Source: Pseudomonadota bacterium (GTDB taxonomy: Bacteria; Pseudomonadota; Gammaproteobacteria; Pseudomonadales; Azotimanducaceae). From it: a stretch of 10,918 bases of DNA. Made by a program: the position numbers and the translations under genes. The notes below the pieces were generated by a model. That model did no database searches and was not told the origin of the DNA. It saw only the letters and a program-made list of their open reading frames with translations. The DNA is taken from assembly GCA_027622495.1 (NCBI GenBank), contig JAQBYL010000108.1, forward strand, positions 1 through 10,918, written 5' to 3'. This document shows positions 1 through 6,803 of the stretch, piece after piece (position 1 is the first letter of the stretch; each line of letters opens with the position of its first letter).

Positions 1-420
1 GATTTCAGCAAGGCACGCCGCTTTTATCAACTCATCCGTACACCACTTTCAACCATAGCTCTCGACCTGGTCGTGACCTCCGACATCATCGAACACGTGC
101 GCAAACCCACTGCCGTGTTCAAACAGATCCGACGGATACTGAAATCCGGCGGGCATCATGTGTTTACCGTTCCGCTTCAGCATCCGCTACGGGAACAGTC
201 GGTTGTCCGGGTCGACACTACCGGCCCAACCGATAGACCATTGCAGCCAGCGCGCTACCACGGTGATGGTAAAGGCGGCAGGTCGCTGGTTTATACGGAT
301 TTCGGCGCAGATATTGTGGATATGCTGAATAAAACCGGATTCGATAGTAGCCTATCGGTTCCCGAAACCCACAGTGCTATAGCCAACAGGGTTATCACAG
401 TTGTGTGCCGAGCACGATAA
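1..420 (+). CDS. SAM-dependent methyltransferase, C-terminal part (5' end outside window)
   Basis: The frame is open from the first base, so the true start lies upstream; the GTG at 73 sits inside the domain and is not a start. The visible 139 residues contain the type-11 methyltransferase end motifs: LDLVVTSDIIEHV (the acidic and EH residues after motif II) followed by the RRILKSGGHHVFTVP strand-turn. A later block, YHGDGKGGRSLVYTDFG, resembles the tail of methyltransferases found in exopolysaccharide and glycan clusters. The SAM-binding glycine loop is missing only because it would lie upstream. The probable role is methylation of a sugar or glycan intermediate in the cytoplasm, inferred from family resemblance and from the neighbouring methyltransferase and sulfotransferase. 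The specific substrate cannot be read from this fragment. Confidence 0.8.
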   Translation, partial: DFSKARRFYQLIRTPLSTIALDLVVTSDIIEHVRKPTAVFKQIRRILKSGGHHVFTVPLQHPLREQSVVRVDTTGPTDRPLQPARYHGDGKGGRSLVYTDFGADIVDMLNKTGFDSSLSVPETHSAIANRVITVVCRAR

Positions 421-443
421 CAAGGTATAGAATTAGCTCACAG

Positions 444-464
444 AAAACTCAAAACTCAAAACTC
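444..464. repeat. Three tandem copies of the heptamer AAAACTC
   Basis: Three exact 7-base copies lie head to tail in the 132-base spacer between the two methyltransferase genes. They are followed at 475-485 by a small inverted repeat (GTATA-C-TATAC). No convincing promoter or terminator could be assigned. The spacer is AT-rich and probably carries the leader of the gene starting at 553. Confidence 0.6.
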
Positions 465-552
465 AGACGAGAACGTATACTATACTTGACGGCGGACCTC
501 ATCAGAGCAATCTGTTTAGGTACATTGACTCAAGCACTCAACGAGATTCTCT

Positions 553-1524
553 ATGAGCCTGCCCATCTCTGAAACCCCATCTATCGATAGGCAACAGACC
601 TGCAATATTTGTGGATCAAACGAGTTTCTCAAAGGGCCTCTGGGGCGCTTGTCACTAACCAGAAAGCTTCCAGCCTGCGCTAAATGCGGTTCTCTGGAAC
701 GTCACCGAACGATTCGTCGCGTGTGGAACTCAATCCCTAGGTCCCCATTGGCTTCGGCTCGAACCTTGCAGTTCAGCCTGGACCCGAGCGTTGATCGAAG
801 CTGGTTTGGTGAGTTCGAAGCATCAATTTATGGGGCGAGTAATTCACTCGACATTCAGGCAATTGACAGACCTGACAATACTTATGACGTGATCATCTGC
901 AATCACATTCTGGAGCACGTGGAACAGGATCTGAAGGCATTCGGTGAGTTAATTCGAATACTCACACCAGACGGCTTTCTACAGTTGACACTACCGCTGC
1001 CGATCACAAAAGAGATAACTCAGGACTGGGGATATCCCAAGCCAGAATTTCACGGCCATTATAGACATTATGGAATGGACTTCGTCGAACGATTCAGCAG
1101 AGCAGTGCCAAACGCCTACCTCACCTACGTTAAAACAATCGATCCCATTGCAGACCTGCCAGACTTAGTTTTTTTTGGAGCAAGTCTAAAAAAACTATTG
1201 ATGCGTTGCGTACCAGTTTCGGGGAAGGGATCGAGGTTCTCGCCTGAGGTTTACGGCTACTTTTCATCTAGTACAAACCGAGTTGATACAAGGTACTGTA
1301 TTTTTCACGGACTAATTCCGTCAATTCTGGAGTTAAAAGTTTACTGTAGTTCTGAGCTTTCCCCGCATTTAGGTGCGGAATACCTGACGCCGAAAAACCA
1401 AGGCTTGAAGCGTGTTTTAGAAAATCTTCCGCCATATTTTCACAGCGTATCACCTTCAGGTTGGGTAATAATTTTCCTTCTAACGACAGCCAACTTGAAA
1501 AGTCGCTTGGAGCAAATTTTCTGA
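553..1524 (+). CDS. Zinc-ribbon-like SAM methyltransferase, C-terminus overlapping an antisense gene
   Basis: The predicted protein has 323 residues. Two Cys pairs, C17/C20 and C42/C45, the second within CAKCGSLERHR, form an N-terminal zinc-ribbon-like module typical of a methyltransferase family in polysaccharide loci. The methyltransferase core follows: YDVIICNHILEHV at 111-123, then the ILTPDGFLQLTLPLP strand (about 137-151) and HGHYRHYGMDFVERF (from about 171), which matches the family's 'H..YG.DF..R' tail motif. The usual glycine-rich SAM loop is poorly conserved (around 71-80). The ATG at 553 has only a weak upstream GAGA. From residue 239 onward the frame lies entirely antisense to the sulfotransferase gene, and that tail does not resemble the family. 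The natural protein may therefore have been shorter, with its stop lost. The likely substrate is a glycan precursor, by inference from the neighbours. Confidence 0.75.
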   Translation: MSLPISETPSIDRQQTCNICGSNEFLKGPLGRLSLTRKLPACAKCGSLERHRTIRRVWNSIPRSPLASARTLQFSLDPSVDRSWFGEFEASIYGASNSLDIQAIDRPDNTYDVIICNHILEHVEQDLKAFGELIRILTPDGFLQLTLPLPITKEITQDWGYPKPEFHGHYRHYGMDFVERFSRAVPNAYLTYVKTIDPIADLPDLVFFGASLKKLLMRCVPVSGKGSRFSPEVYGYFSSSTNRVDTRYCIFHGLIPSILELKVYCSSELSPHLGAEYLTPKNQGLKRVLENLPPYFHSVSPSGWVIIFLLTTANLKSRLEQIF

Positions 1525-1903
1525 CGAACTCGTCAAGACTGGAACTCGCAGCGAGTTCGAAAGCAGGGCGAGTTGCTCCATTTTCATGAGCATTTTTCAA
1601 AAAGAAATAGGTGGAGCAGATCAGATCAAGAGGATCTCGAACGGCTACGAATACTGCCTGAAATTCAAAAATATCTTTCTGATGTCGATTGCGAAGCAAC
1701 GATCTCGCGGTCAGAGCATTTTGGTGTGCCCCCTCAATATATAGAGTGGAACCTTCCAAGATGAAAGGACCTAGATCCGAAATCTGACCTTTTGAGATAT
1801 ATGCCGTTACGGGTCCGTTCCAAGATTTGACCATCGTGACTGCGAGGCTTTTTCCTGCCGCCTTTGGATAGTGTAGAAACAAATACTTGTCGTTAAAAAT
1901 CAT
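1268..1903 (-). CDS. Sulfotransferase family protein (PAPS-dependent)
   Basis: This 211-residue protein has the two PAPS-binding signatures of the sulfotransferase superfamily. The N-terminal strand-loop LHYPKAAGKSL (about 10-20) matches the 5'-phosphosulfate loop (usual form PKTAGTSL). RDPLDLICSTY (89-99) matches the 3'-phosphate-binding block, with R89 and S97 the expected contacts. Length is normal for bacterial family-2-like members. The start is supported by GAAAGGA (complement of 1915-1921), 11 bases before ATG. It would transfer sulfate from PAPS to a hydroxyl, plausibly on a polysaccharide or lipid-linked sugar given the adjacent methyltransferases; the acceptor is not determinable. 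The final 257 bases overlap the opposing methyltransferase frame. The preserved family motifs make this the more convincing reading of the overlap zone. It lies 85 bases downstream of the leftward dehydrogenase, but its different base composition argues against a shared function. Confidence 0.8.
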   Translation of the reverse strand: MIFNDKYLFLHYPKAAGKSLAVTMVKSWNGPVTAYISKGQISDLGPFILEGSTLYIEGAHQNALTARSLLRNRHQKDIFEFQAVFVAVRDPLDLICSTYFFLKNAHENGATRPAFELAASSSLDEFVRKFAPSDFSSWLSLEGKLLPNLKVIRCENMAEDFLKHASSLGFSASGIPHLNAGKAQNYSKLLTPELTELVREKYSTLYQLGLY

Positions 1904-1988
1904 TGCTCAACTGATCCTTTCTTACTGAGTACTTGCATTCCTGTACACACATACTTCTGCCTTATCGAGCAACGATCCAATCCTGACG

Positions 1989-2819
1989 CTATGCCTGAGT
2001 TAAGCTCTGATCCTCGCGCAGCGCATCCAGCTGCTTCTGCACGGTCCCGGCCCAACGGGGGTGGGTTAGTATCCAGAACCGATCATCCCTTATGGCGTCG
2101 GCAACCATTTCGCCGACCTCGTCCGGATCCATGCCCTGCTCCAGCGCGGCCTGTATGTTCGATCCCATCTTGCCGAACTTCTTGCCACCCGCAGGAGCCT
2201 GTACGTGCCCCGGTCGAAACTGAAGTGAATGGGTGCTGATGTTGGTGTTGATCGGTCCAGGGCAGAGCACCGATGCAGTGATGGGACTCTCCTTGGCCCG
2301 CAGCTCACGTTCGGTGGATGCCATCAGTGCAACCACGCCATGCTTGGCAACGTTATAGGCACCCATCATCTGAGCGGCGATCAGACCTGCCATGGATGAG
2401 GTCGAATTGACGTGTCCTTCTCCGCTTTGTTCGATCAGCGGCAGGAACACGTTGATGCCGTAGATGGGGCCCCACAGGTCCACATCGATAATCCATTTCC
2501 AGTCTTTGAGCTTCATGTTGCGCGCCGAGGTGGGGATGCCAACACCTGCGTTATTGCAGAGCACATTCACCTGGCCGAAAGCATCGATCGCCCGGTCAGC
2601 CAGTGCCTGCACCTGATCGAGCTGCGATACATCGGTCAGCTGCCCGACCACCGGCACGCCTGCACCTTCAAATTCTGCAACCACTTTTTCCAGTGCCTGC
2701 GCATCAAGATCCGCTATCACAAGCTTCATGCCACGTTTTGCGAAAGAGTGCGCCATCCCAAGCCCGATACCGCTGGCCCCACCTGTAATCACCGCAACCC
2801 GATCTTTGAATTCCTGCAT
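1989..2819 (-). CDS. Short-chain dehydrogenase/reductase (classical SDR, NAD-type)
   Basis: This 276-residue Rossmann oxidoreductase has the full classical SDR motif set: TGGASGIG (12-19) for the dinucleotide, D37 at the end of strand 2 (predicting NAD(H) preference), D63-V64, NNAG (89-92), catalytic S142, and YNVAK with Y155 and K159. The serine-tyrosine spacing of 13 and tyrosine-lysine spacing of 4 are canonical. The fourth catalytic position, usually Asn in a 'VNLWG' context, is D114 here (VDLWG). The region after the active site (CPGPINTNIS, then a Gly/Pro-rich loop) forms the substrate lid. The start is supported by AGGAGAG eight to fourteen bases before ATG. The reaction is probably alcohol/ketone interconversion on a hydrophobic substrate, but the substrate cannot be read from sequence. 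It is divergent from another SDR, suggesting related catabolic or lipid metabolism. Confidence 0.92.
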   Translation of the reverse strand: MQEFKDRVAVITGGASGIGLGMAHSFAKRGMKLVIADLDAQALEKVVAEFEGAGVPVVGQLTDVSQLDQVQALADRAIDAFGQVNVLCNNAGVGIPTSARNMKLKDWKWIIDVDLWGPIYGINVFLPLIEQSGEGHVNSTSSMAGLIAAQMMGAYNVAKHGVVALMASTERELRAKESPITASVLCPGPINTNISTHSLQFRPGHVQAPAGGKKFGKMGSNIQAALEQGMDPDEVGEMVADAIRDDRFWILTHPRWAGTVQKQLDALREDQSLTQA

Positions 2820-3071
2820 GCTCTCTCCTGTTTATAGAACTAATGGTTAGTAACCGTCTGGACAAGTCCGTTTTTATCAAGACCCAGGCCGCGTCGACGG
2901 ACATTGTGATAATGAAGCAAAGTGGGCTCAATGGCCCAGTTTGTCCCTCAGGTCACAGATAGTAGACGAGAAACGCCCGAGTACCCACCTCCCGCATGTG
3001 CAGTTTCGGGCTTGCGTGAGCTAAGCTAAGTGACAACCATGCTATGCATGAGGATCAAAGGGAGAAGAGGT
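2820..3071. promoter_or_regulatory. Divergent control region between the two SDR genes
   Basis: The 252-base spacer must hold promoters for both directions. Close to the leftward gene is GGTTA-G-TAACC (2845-2855), an inverted repeat 25 bases from its ATG. Next to it is GGAC-AA-GTCC (2860-2869). Close to the rightward gene is CATGC-TAT-GCATG (3038-3050), ending 21 bases before its ATG. Such short dyads beside start sites suit repressor or activator sites, but the arms are only 4-5 bases and chance is not excluded. No confident -35/-10 pair was identified on either strand; a TTGATA-like element exists on the minus strand (2875-2880). The middle of the spacer shows nothing recognisable. Confidence 0.35.
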
Positions 3072-3845
3072 ATGAGCGCAATGGAAGGACGAACAGCCCT
3101 GGTGACCGGTGGCGGGACCGGCATCGGCGCTGCGCTGGCTTTGGATCTGGCTCGAGCCGGAGCAAAGGTCATCATCTGTGGTCGACGGGGCGGGCCGCTG
3201 GAGGAAACCCTCAGCAGAATTGCCGCTGTAAACGGTCAGGCGAGGGCCATTGTCGCCGATCTGACCAACCCGCAGGATATCGAACGGCTGGCCACCGACG
3301 CTCTCGCAAGTGGCCCGCCGGACATATTGATCAACAACGCGGGTTTCAGCTCAAAGGTACGAAGTGCCCGCTACATCGGGGCACAGGAATGGCGTGACGT
3401 AATGGACGTCAACACAATGGGCCCTGCCCTTCTCACCCGCCATCTCTTACCCGCCATGATCGATGCCCGCCGCGGCGACATCGTCATGATTTCATCCATG
3501 GCGGCGCTGCGTCCCAACGTGATGGCAGGCGTGGTTTACAGCGCTGCCAAAGTTGCCGCAAAAGCCTATATGGAGGTGCTGCAACAGGAGGTCAAACGCC
3601 ATGGGATCCGCTGTCTGACCGTGTACCCAGGCGAGGTGGACACGCCAATCCTGGACAACCGTGCACTGCCACCAGATGAAACCCAACGAGCGCTCATGAT
3701 GCAATCGGAGGATATCTCGGCCGCGGTGATGATGGCTTTGAGTCTGCCGCATCGTGCGACCGTCAGTGAGATCGCGATTACCGCAACCATCCCCCGGGAC
3801 ATGACTGCCGACGTCAAGGCAGCCCTGGCAAAACAGAACCCATGA
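3072..3845 (+). CDS. Short-chain dehydrogenase/reductase (classical SDR, NADP-type)
   Basis: From the ATG at 3072 this gives 257 residues. An upstream in-frame GTG (3030) is less likely, because GGAG (3061-3064) sits seven bases before 3072 and the Rossmann strand then begins at the usual distance. Motifs are TGGGTGIG (12-19), CGRR with R38-R39 after strand 2 (predicting NADPH use), D63-L64, NNAG (88-91), catalytic N114, S142, and Y156-x3-K160, so the tetrad is complete. PGEVDTP follows the active site as expected. The closest general resemblance is to 3-oxoacyl-ACP-reductase-like SDRs, but the real substrate is unknown. It is followed after 26 bases by the metallo-beta-lactamase-fold gene on the same strand and probably leads an operon of dehydrogenase, hydrolase and channel. 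Confidence 0.9.
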   Translation: MSAMEGRTALVTGGGTGIGAALALDLARAGAKVIICGRRGGPLEETLSRIAAVNGQARAIVADLTNPQDIERLATDALASGPPDILINNAGFSSKVRSARYIGAQEWRDVMDVNTMGPALLTRHLLPAMIDARRGDIVMISSMAALRPNVMAGVVYSAAKVAAKAYMEVLQQEVKRHGIRCLTVYPGEVDTPILDNRALPPDETQRALMMQSEDISAAVMMALSLPHRATVSEIAITATIPRDMTADVKAALAKQNP

Positions 3846-3871
3846 AACACTCAAAAGGATAAACACACCCC

Positions 3872-5032
3872 ATGGCAAAGCGACAGGAACAGGAAACCGC
3901 CAGCAGTACGATCACAGAAGTTGGCCCCGGCATCATCCGCATGCAGCTTCCAATCCACATGCCCGGGCTTGGCCATGTGAACATGTATGCGCTGCTCGAC
4001 TCGAATGGCGCTGCGGTCATCGATCCCGGTCTGCCGGGCCGATTCACCTGGCGGGCGATCGAGGACCGGCTGAAGCAGGCAGATCTGAAACCCAAAGATG
4101 TGCATACGGTTCTGATCACCCATTCGCACCCGGATCACTTTGGCGGTGCACGGCGATTCGTTGAAGAACATGGGGCCAAAGTGGTGGCCCACGAGAGCTT
4201 TCGCTTTGGTCTGGCGAAGTCAATTATCGAGCGTCAGCCAGAAGTTTCGGTCAACGATCTGGAAGCTCACGCAGATGCGACCCAACCAGATCACGAAGCG
4301 GCGGAGCACACACACACCGATCACGCAGGCCATCACAATGGTCACGATCACGATGGCCACGATCACGATGGCCACGATCATGGTGACGGCGGCTGGTGGG
4401 GCGGGCCCTCACCCTGGGGCGGTCAGCAACCCCGACCGCCGCTCAACCGCCGTCTGTTGTGGAGTGTGATGCGGATGCTGGGCGGAAGAATGTCGGTTCC
4501 GGAGATCTCTCATCCGGTTGCAGAAGGCGACTGGCTCACCCTCGCTGGCCGTCAGATGCGGGTTCTGCACACGCCGGGTCATACCCCTGACCATTTCTGT
4601 CTGCACGATCCAGAAGCAGAAATATTCATTGCCGGTGACCACGTGCTGCCCACCATTACCCCGCATATATCCGGTATATCGAGTTCTGCCGATCCTCTGC
4701 TTGCCTTCTTTGCCTCGCTTGATGCGGCCGGGGCCATACCGAATGTGAGCCAGGTTCTGCCTGCTCATGGTCACCCCTTTGCAGATCTGGCCGAACGCAC
4801 AGAAGCGATCAAAGCGCATCATGTGGAGCGACTGGAAAAAATCCAGGAGATCTCCCGCATGTTCGGAAGACCGGCCAACGTAACCGAATTCACCCGGCAT
4901 CTATTTCGCAAGCGAAGCTGGGGGTCCATGGCTGAAAGTGAAACCTATGCCCATCTTGAACACCTGCGGTTAGCCGGTGATGCCGAAAGCACCCGTGACA
5001 GGCAGGGTATGCTCCTCTACACCACGGGCTGA
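3872..5032 (+). CDS. Metallo-beta-lactamase-fold hydrolase with His/Asp-rich insert
   Basis: This 386-residue predicted cytoplasmic dinuclear metal hydrolase has no signal peptide. The MBL signature THSHPDHFGG supplies H84, H86, D88 and H89; H237 (HTPGHTPDH), D256 (FIAGDH) and H299 (LPAHGHPF) complete the usual two-metal set. The C-terminal helical part (about 305-386) resembles glyoxalase-II-like and lactonase-like MBL proteins that act on thioesters or esters. Between the first and second metal motifs lies an unusual low-complexity insert: His-rich at 133-170 with GHDHD repeats, followed by a Gly/Trp/Pro stretch (171-190). The insert should be a surface loop able to bind Zn, Ni or Cu; its function is inferred. 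An AAAAGGA element ends 12 bases before the ATG, rather distant. It is likely cotranscribed with the SDR before it and the channel gene 15 bases after it. Confidence 0.9.
   Translation: MAKRQEQETASSTITEVGPGIIRMQLPIHMPGLGHVNMYALLDSNGAAVIDPGLPGRFTWRAIEDRLKQADLKPKDVHTVLITHSHPDHFGGARRFVEEHGAKVVAHESFRFGLAKSIIERQPEVSVNDLEAHADATQPDHEAAEHTHTDHAGHHNGHDHDGHDHDGHDHGDGGWWGGPSPWGGQQPRPPLNRRLLWSVMRMLGGRMSVPEISHPVAEGDWLTLAGRQMRVLHTPGHTPDHFCLHDPEAEIFIAGDHVLPTITPHISGISSSADPLLAFFASLDAAGAIPNVSQVLPAHGHPFADLAERTEAIKAHHVERLEKIQEISRMFGRPANVTEFTRHLFRKRSWGSMAESETYAHLEHLRLAGDAESTRDRQGMLLYTTG
4340..4384 (+). repeat. 15-base tandem repeat encoding Gly-His-Asp-His-Asp
   Basis: Three consecutive 15-base units (GGYCACGATCACGAT, the last one diverged to end CATGGT) lie in frame within the hydrolase gene and encode the His-rich loop. 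Because the unit is a multiple of three, copy number can change by slippage without breaking the frame. Flanking codons are also His-rich (from residue 133), so the array looks like local expansion of an existing metal-binding loop. Confidence 0.85.
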
Positions 5033-5047
5033 ACCAGGGCTCGCCGA

Positions 5048-5475
5048 TTGGGTATCGTCCTCACCAACAGCATTCTGGTCGTGGTCTGTGTGCTCATCCA
5101 CTACGAGGCGCTGAACCGTCTGAGCAGATGGCTGCCGAGGCTACACGTCCGCCATCGTTTCAAAGTCGTGGGGGGGGGGTGCTTGGCGCCCTGGGTGCTC
5201 ACGCCCTGGAAGTCTGGATCTTCGCAGCCGCCTACTACACCATGATCTCTAATCCGAACTGGGGTGAATTAACGGGTAACTTTAATGGCACATTGATGGA
5301 TTGCGCTTACTTTTCGTTCACCGTGTTCACAACGCTTGGTTTTGGTGACATCCAACCGTCGGGTCCACTGCGCTATCTGACCGGCATCGAAGCACTGACC
5401 GGTCTGGTTCTGATCACCTGGACAGCTTCGTTTTTATACCTGGAAATGCGCAAGTACTGGGGCGACAACGTTTAA
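5048..5475 (+). pseudogene. Small K+-channel-like (Ion_trans_2) membrane protein, frameshifted at a G10 tract
   Basis: The N-terminal part (frame of 5048, TTG start, AGGG eight bases upstream) encodes a membrane helix, IVLTNSILVVVCVLIHY, then a basic stretch ending HRFKVV. At the G run (5170-5179) this frame departs from the gene, and the continuation lies in the frame of 5179-5475: LGALGAHALEVWIFAAAYY (second helix), a pore helix with the filter-like TTLGFGDIQP (compare TVGYGD in K+ channels), and a third helix, LTGLVLITWTASFLYLEM. Joined, they make a roughly 142-residue protein resembling small bacterial 'ion channel family' proteins. The frame is restored by one extra G or by two fewer. 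Whether this is a sequencing error, a broken gene, or phase-variable or slippage control cannot be told from one sequence. It lies 15 bases after the hydrolase and is probably cotranscribed with it. The stop overlaps the acetyltransferase stop. Confidence 0.82.
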
Positions 5476-6152
5476 CCAGCCGGGTGTGGATCTTTGTGCA
5501 CAATGGTCAGGGTCTGCCGGCAGCGCTGCCTGAACCCCAGTCGCTCGTACACGCCGCGAGCGGTCAGTTCAGATGGGGAGCCAGCGGCAACGTAAAGAAA
5601 TGGGACCAGACCCTGCGCCTGAATGGCGCTACCCACAACCCGAACCAGAGCCGCCGCATAGCCATGCCCACGATAGGCTGGATCGGTACAAACTCCACTG
5701 ACCTCCACATAACCAGTGGGTTTGAGCCGCTCACCGGCCATGGCGACAAGTTGATCACCCACGTACAGGCCCCGGTAGTGGCCCATCTCGACGGTCCGTA
5801 TGGCGAACGGACCGGGCTGAGTCTGTTGAGCAAGACGAAGCATGTTGGCCGCGTCTTGCGAACCAAGACGTTGAAAGGTCTGTTCCGGCGCGATCAACGG
5901 CTCATCACAGACCATCTGGATCACCGAAACCTGGCTGACCACCCGCCAGGAATCGGGTAATCGGTCGACCTGGAACAGGGCAACCGGCGCTTCATCAACT
6001 ATTCGCTCAAGCGCGGTAAAGTCAGCTCCTTCGAGCGCTGCAAAAGGCGATATCTCCGACCGGTAGCGGCTCGCACCCGGCGTGTGGATCCCGAGGTCCC
6101 TGTGAACGCCTGCCAGTGAGGTCAATGGCGGGTTGTCGAGTACATGACTCAT
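5472..6152 (-). CDS. GNAT family N-acetyltransferase (FR47-like)
   Basis: This 226-residue protein carries the acetyl-CoA-binding motif of GNAT enzymes in its C-terminal half: VSGVCTDPAYRGHGYA (151-166), where R161-G162-x-G164 is the pyrophosphate-binding loop. It is preceded by the strand GLYVGDQLVAMAGERL and followed by the helix AALVRVVGSAIQAQG and the VYERLGF end motif. The arrangement matches FR47-like members; the first 110 residues are less conserved. It should transfer an acetyl group to an amine in the cytoplasm; the acceptor is unknown. The ATG at 6152 has no good Shine-Dalgarno sequence. It is divergent from the DUF1697 gene with only 51 bases between starts, and convergent with the channel gene, whose TAA overlaps its own TAA within the palindrome TTAA. 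Confidence 0.88.
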   Translation of the reverse strand: MSHVLDNPPLTSLAGVHRDLGIHTPGASRYRSEISPFAALEGADFTALERIVDEAPVALFQVDRLPDSWRVVSQVSVIQMVCDEPLIAPEQTFQRLGSQDAANMLRLAQQTQPGPFAIRTVEMGHYRGLYVGDQLVAMAGERLKPTGYVEVSGVCTDPAYRGHGYAAALVRVVGSAIQAQGLVPFLYVAAGSPSELTARGVYERLGFRQRCRQTLTIVHKDPHPAG

Positions 6153-6203
6153 TGAGCTTACGATTCATATCCACGGTGCATGAGCGCAGTTAGTATATAA
6201 ATC

Positions 6204-6752
6204 ATGCAAGCTTCAATTGCACTGCTGCGCGGTATTAATGTTGGTGGCCGGAATGTGCTCACCATGGCTGCGCTCAAAGAAACCTTTGAGCAACTGGGCT
6301 GCACGGATGTTCAGACCTACATCCAGAGTGGCAACGTCGTGTTCCAGACTGCTGACCTCGCCCGACTCAAACGCAAACTGCCTGAATCTCTCAACCGGCA
6401 GATCGGCACGACACCAGAGGTGATCTACGTTTCGGCCACGGAGTGGCGTAACGTGGTCAACGCCAACCCGTTTCCCGAGGCGACTCGCGATCCAAAAACA
6501 GTCCATGCGTTTTTTCTGCAGGACACCCCCGACATCGACCCGAAAAGTCTCGATGCCTTGAAGAGCAAATCAGAAGCCTGGCGGATCGTCGGCGATGTGT
6601 TCTACCTTTATGCGCCCGACGGCGTCGGCAGGTCCCGTCTCGCCAACCGGGCGGAAGCCACCCTGGGTGTGGCCACCACCGCGCGCAACTGGCGTACGAT
6701 TACCCGACTTCTGGCCATGGTCGATCAAATCGAAGCGTCCGGACCTGCGTAA
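6204..6752 (+). CDS. DUF1697 domain protein
   Basis: This 182-residue protein covers the whole DUF1697 family. The N-terminal signature ALLRGINVGGRNVLTMAALK (6-25) and VQTYIQSGNVVF (36-47) are close to the family consensus; NPFPEA and GVGRSRLANR in the middle and late parts also fit. The biochemical function of the family is not established. No Shine-Dalgarno sequence precedes the ATG. Instead an AT-rich TAGTATATAAAT block ends two bases upstream, so the transcript may be leaderless or the -10 element may lie very close. It shares the 51-base spacer with the divergent acetyltransferase and is followed 51 bases later by the molybdopterin oxidoreductase, perhaps as one transcript. Confidence 0.9.
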   Translation: MQASIALLRGINVGGRNVLTMAALKETFEQLGCTDVQTYIQSGNVVFQTADLARLKRKLPESLNRQIGTTPEVIYVSATEWRNVVNANPFPEATRDPKTVHAFFLQDTPDIDPKSLDALKSKSEAWRIVGDVFYLYAPDGVGRSRLANRAEATLGVATTARNWRTITRLLAMVDQIEASGPA

Positions 6753-6803
6753 CTCCAAGGCATGCCAGCCGCGGGTCAATCACAAACCGCCAGGAGGCAA
6801 ACC

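Noticed and set aside
73..75. GTG as the start of the first methyltransferase
   Set aside because: The frame is open to base 1 and conserved domain sequence precedes it, so the gene begins before the window.
1573..1764. Small rightward open frame within the sulfotransferase
   Set aside because: It is antisense to the conserved PAPS-binding region and shows no motif of its own.
2412..2837. Rightward open frame opposite the leftward SDR
   Set aside because: It is a shadow of the SDR coding region, with no family resemblance and no ribosome site.
2860..2876. GGAC-AA-GTCC followed by T's as a rho-independent terminator
   Set aside because: The stem is only four pairs with a two-base loop and it lies in a divergent promoter region, not after a gene.
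4325..4385. Short tandem repeats as a possible CRISPR or VNTR element
   Set aside because: The units are adjacent, without spacers, and in frame; they encode the His-rich loop of the hydrolase.
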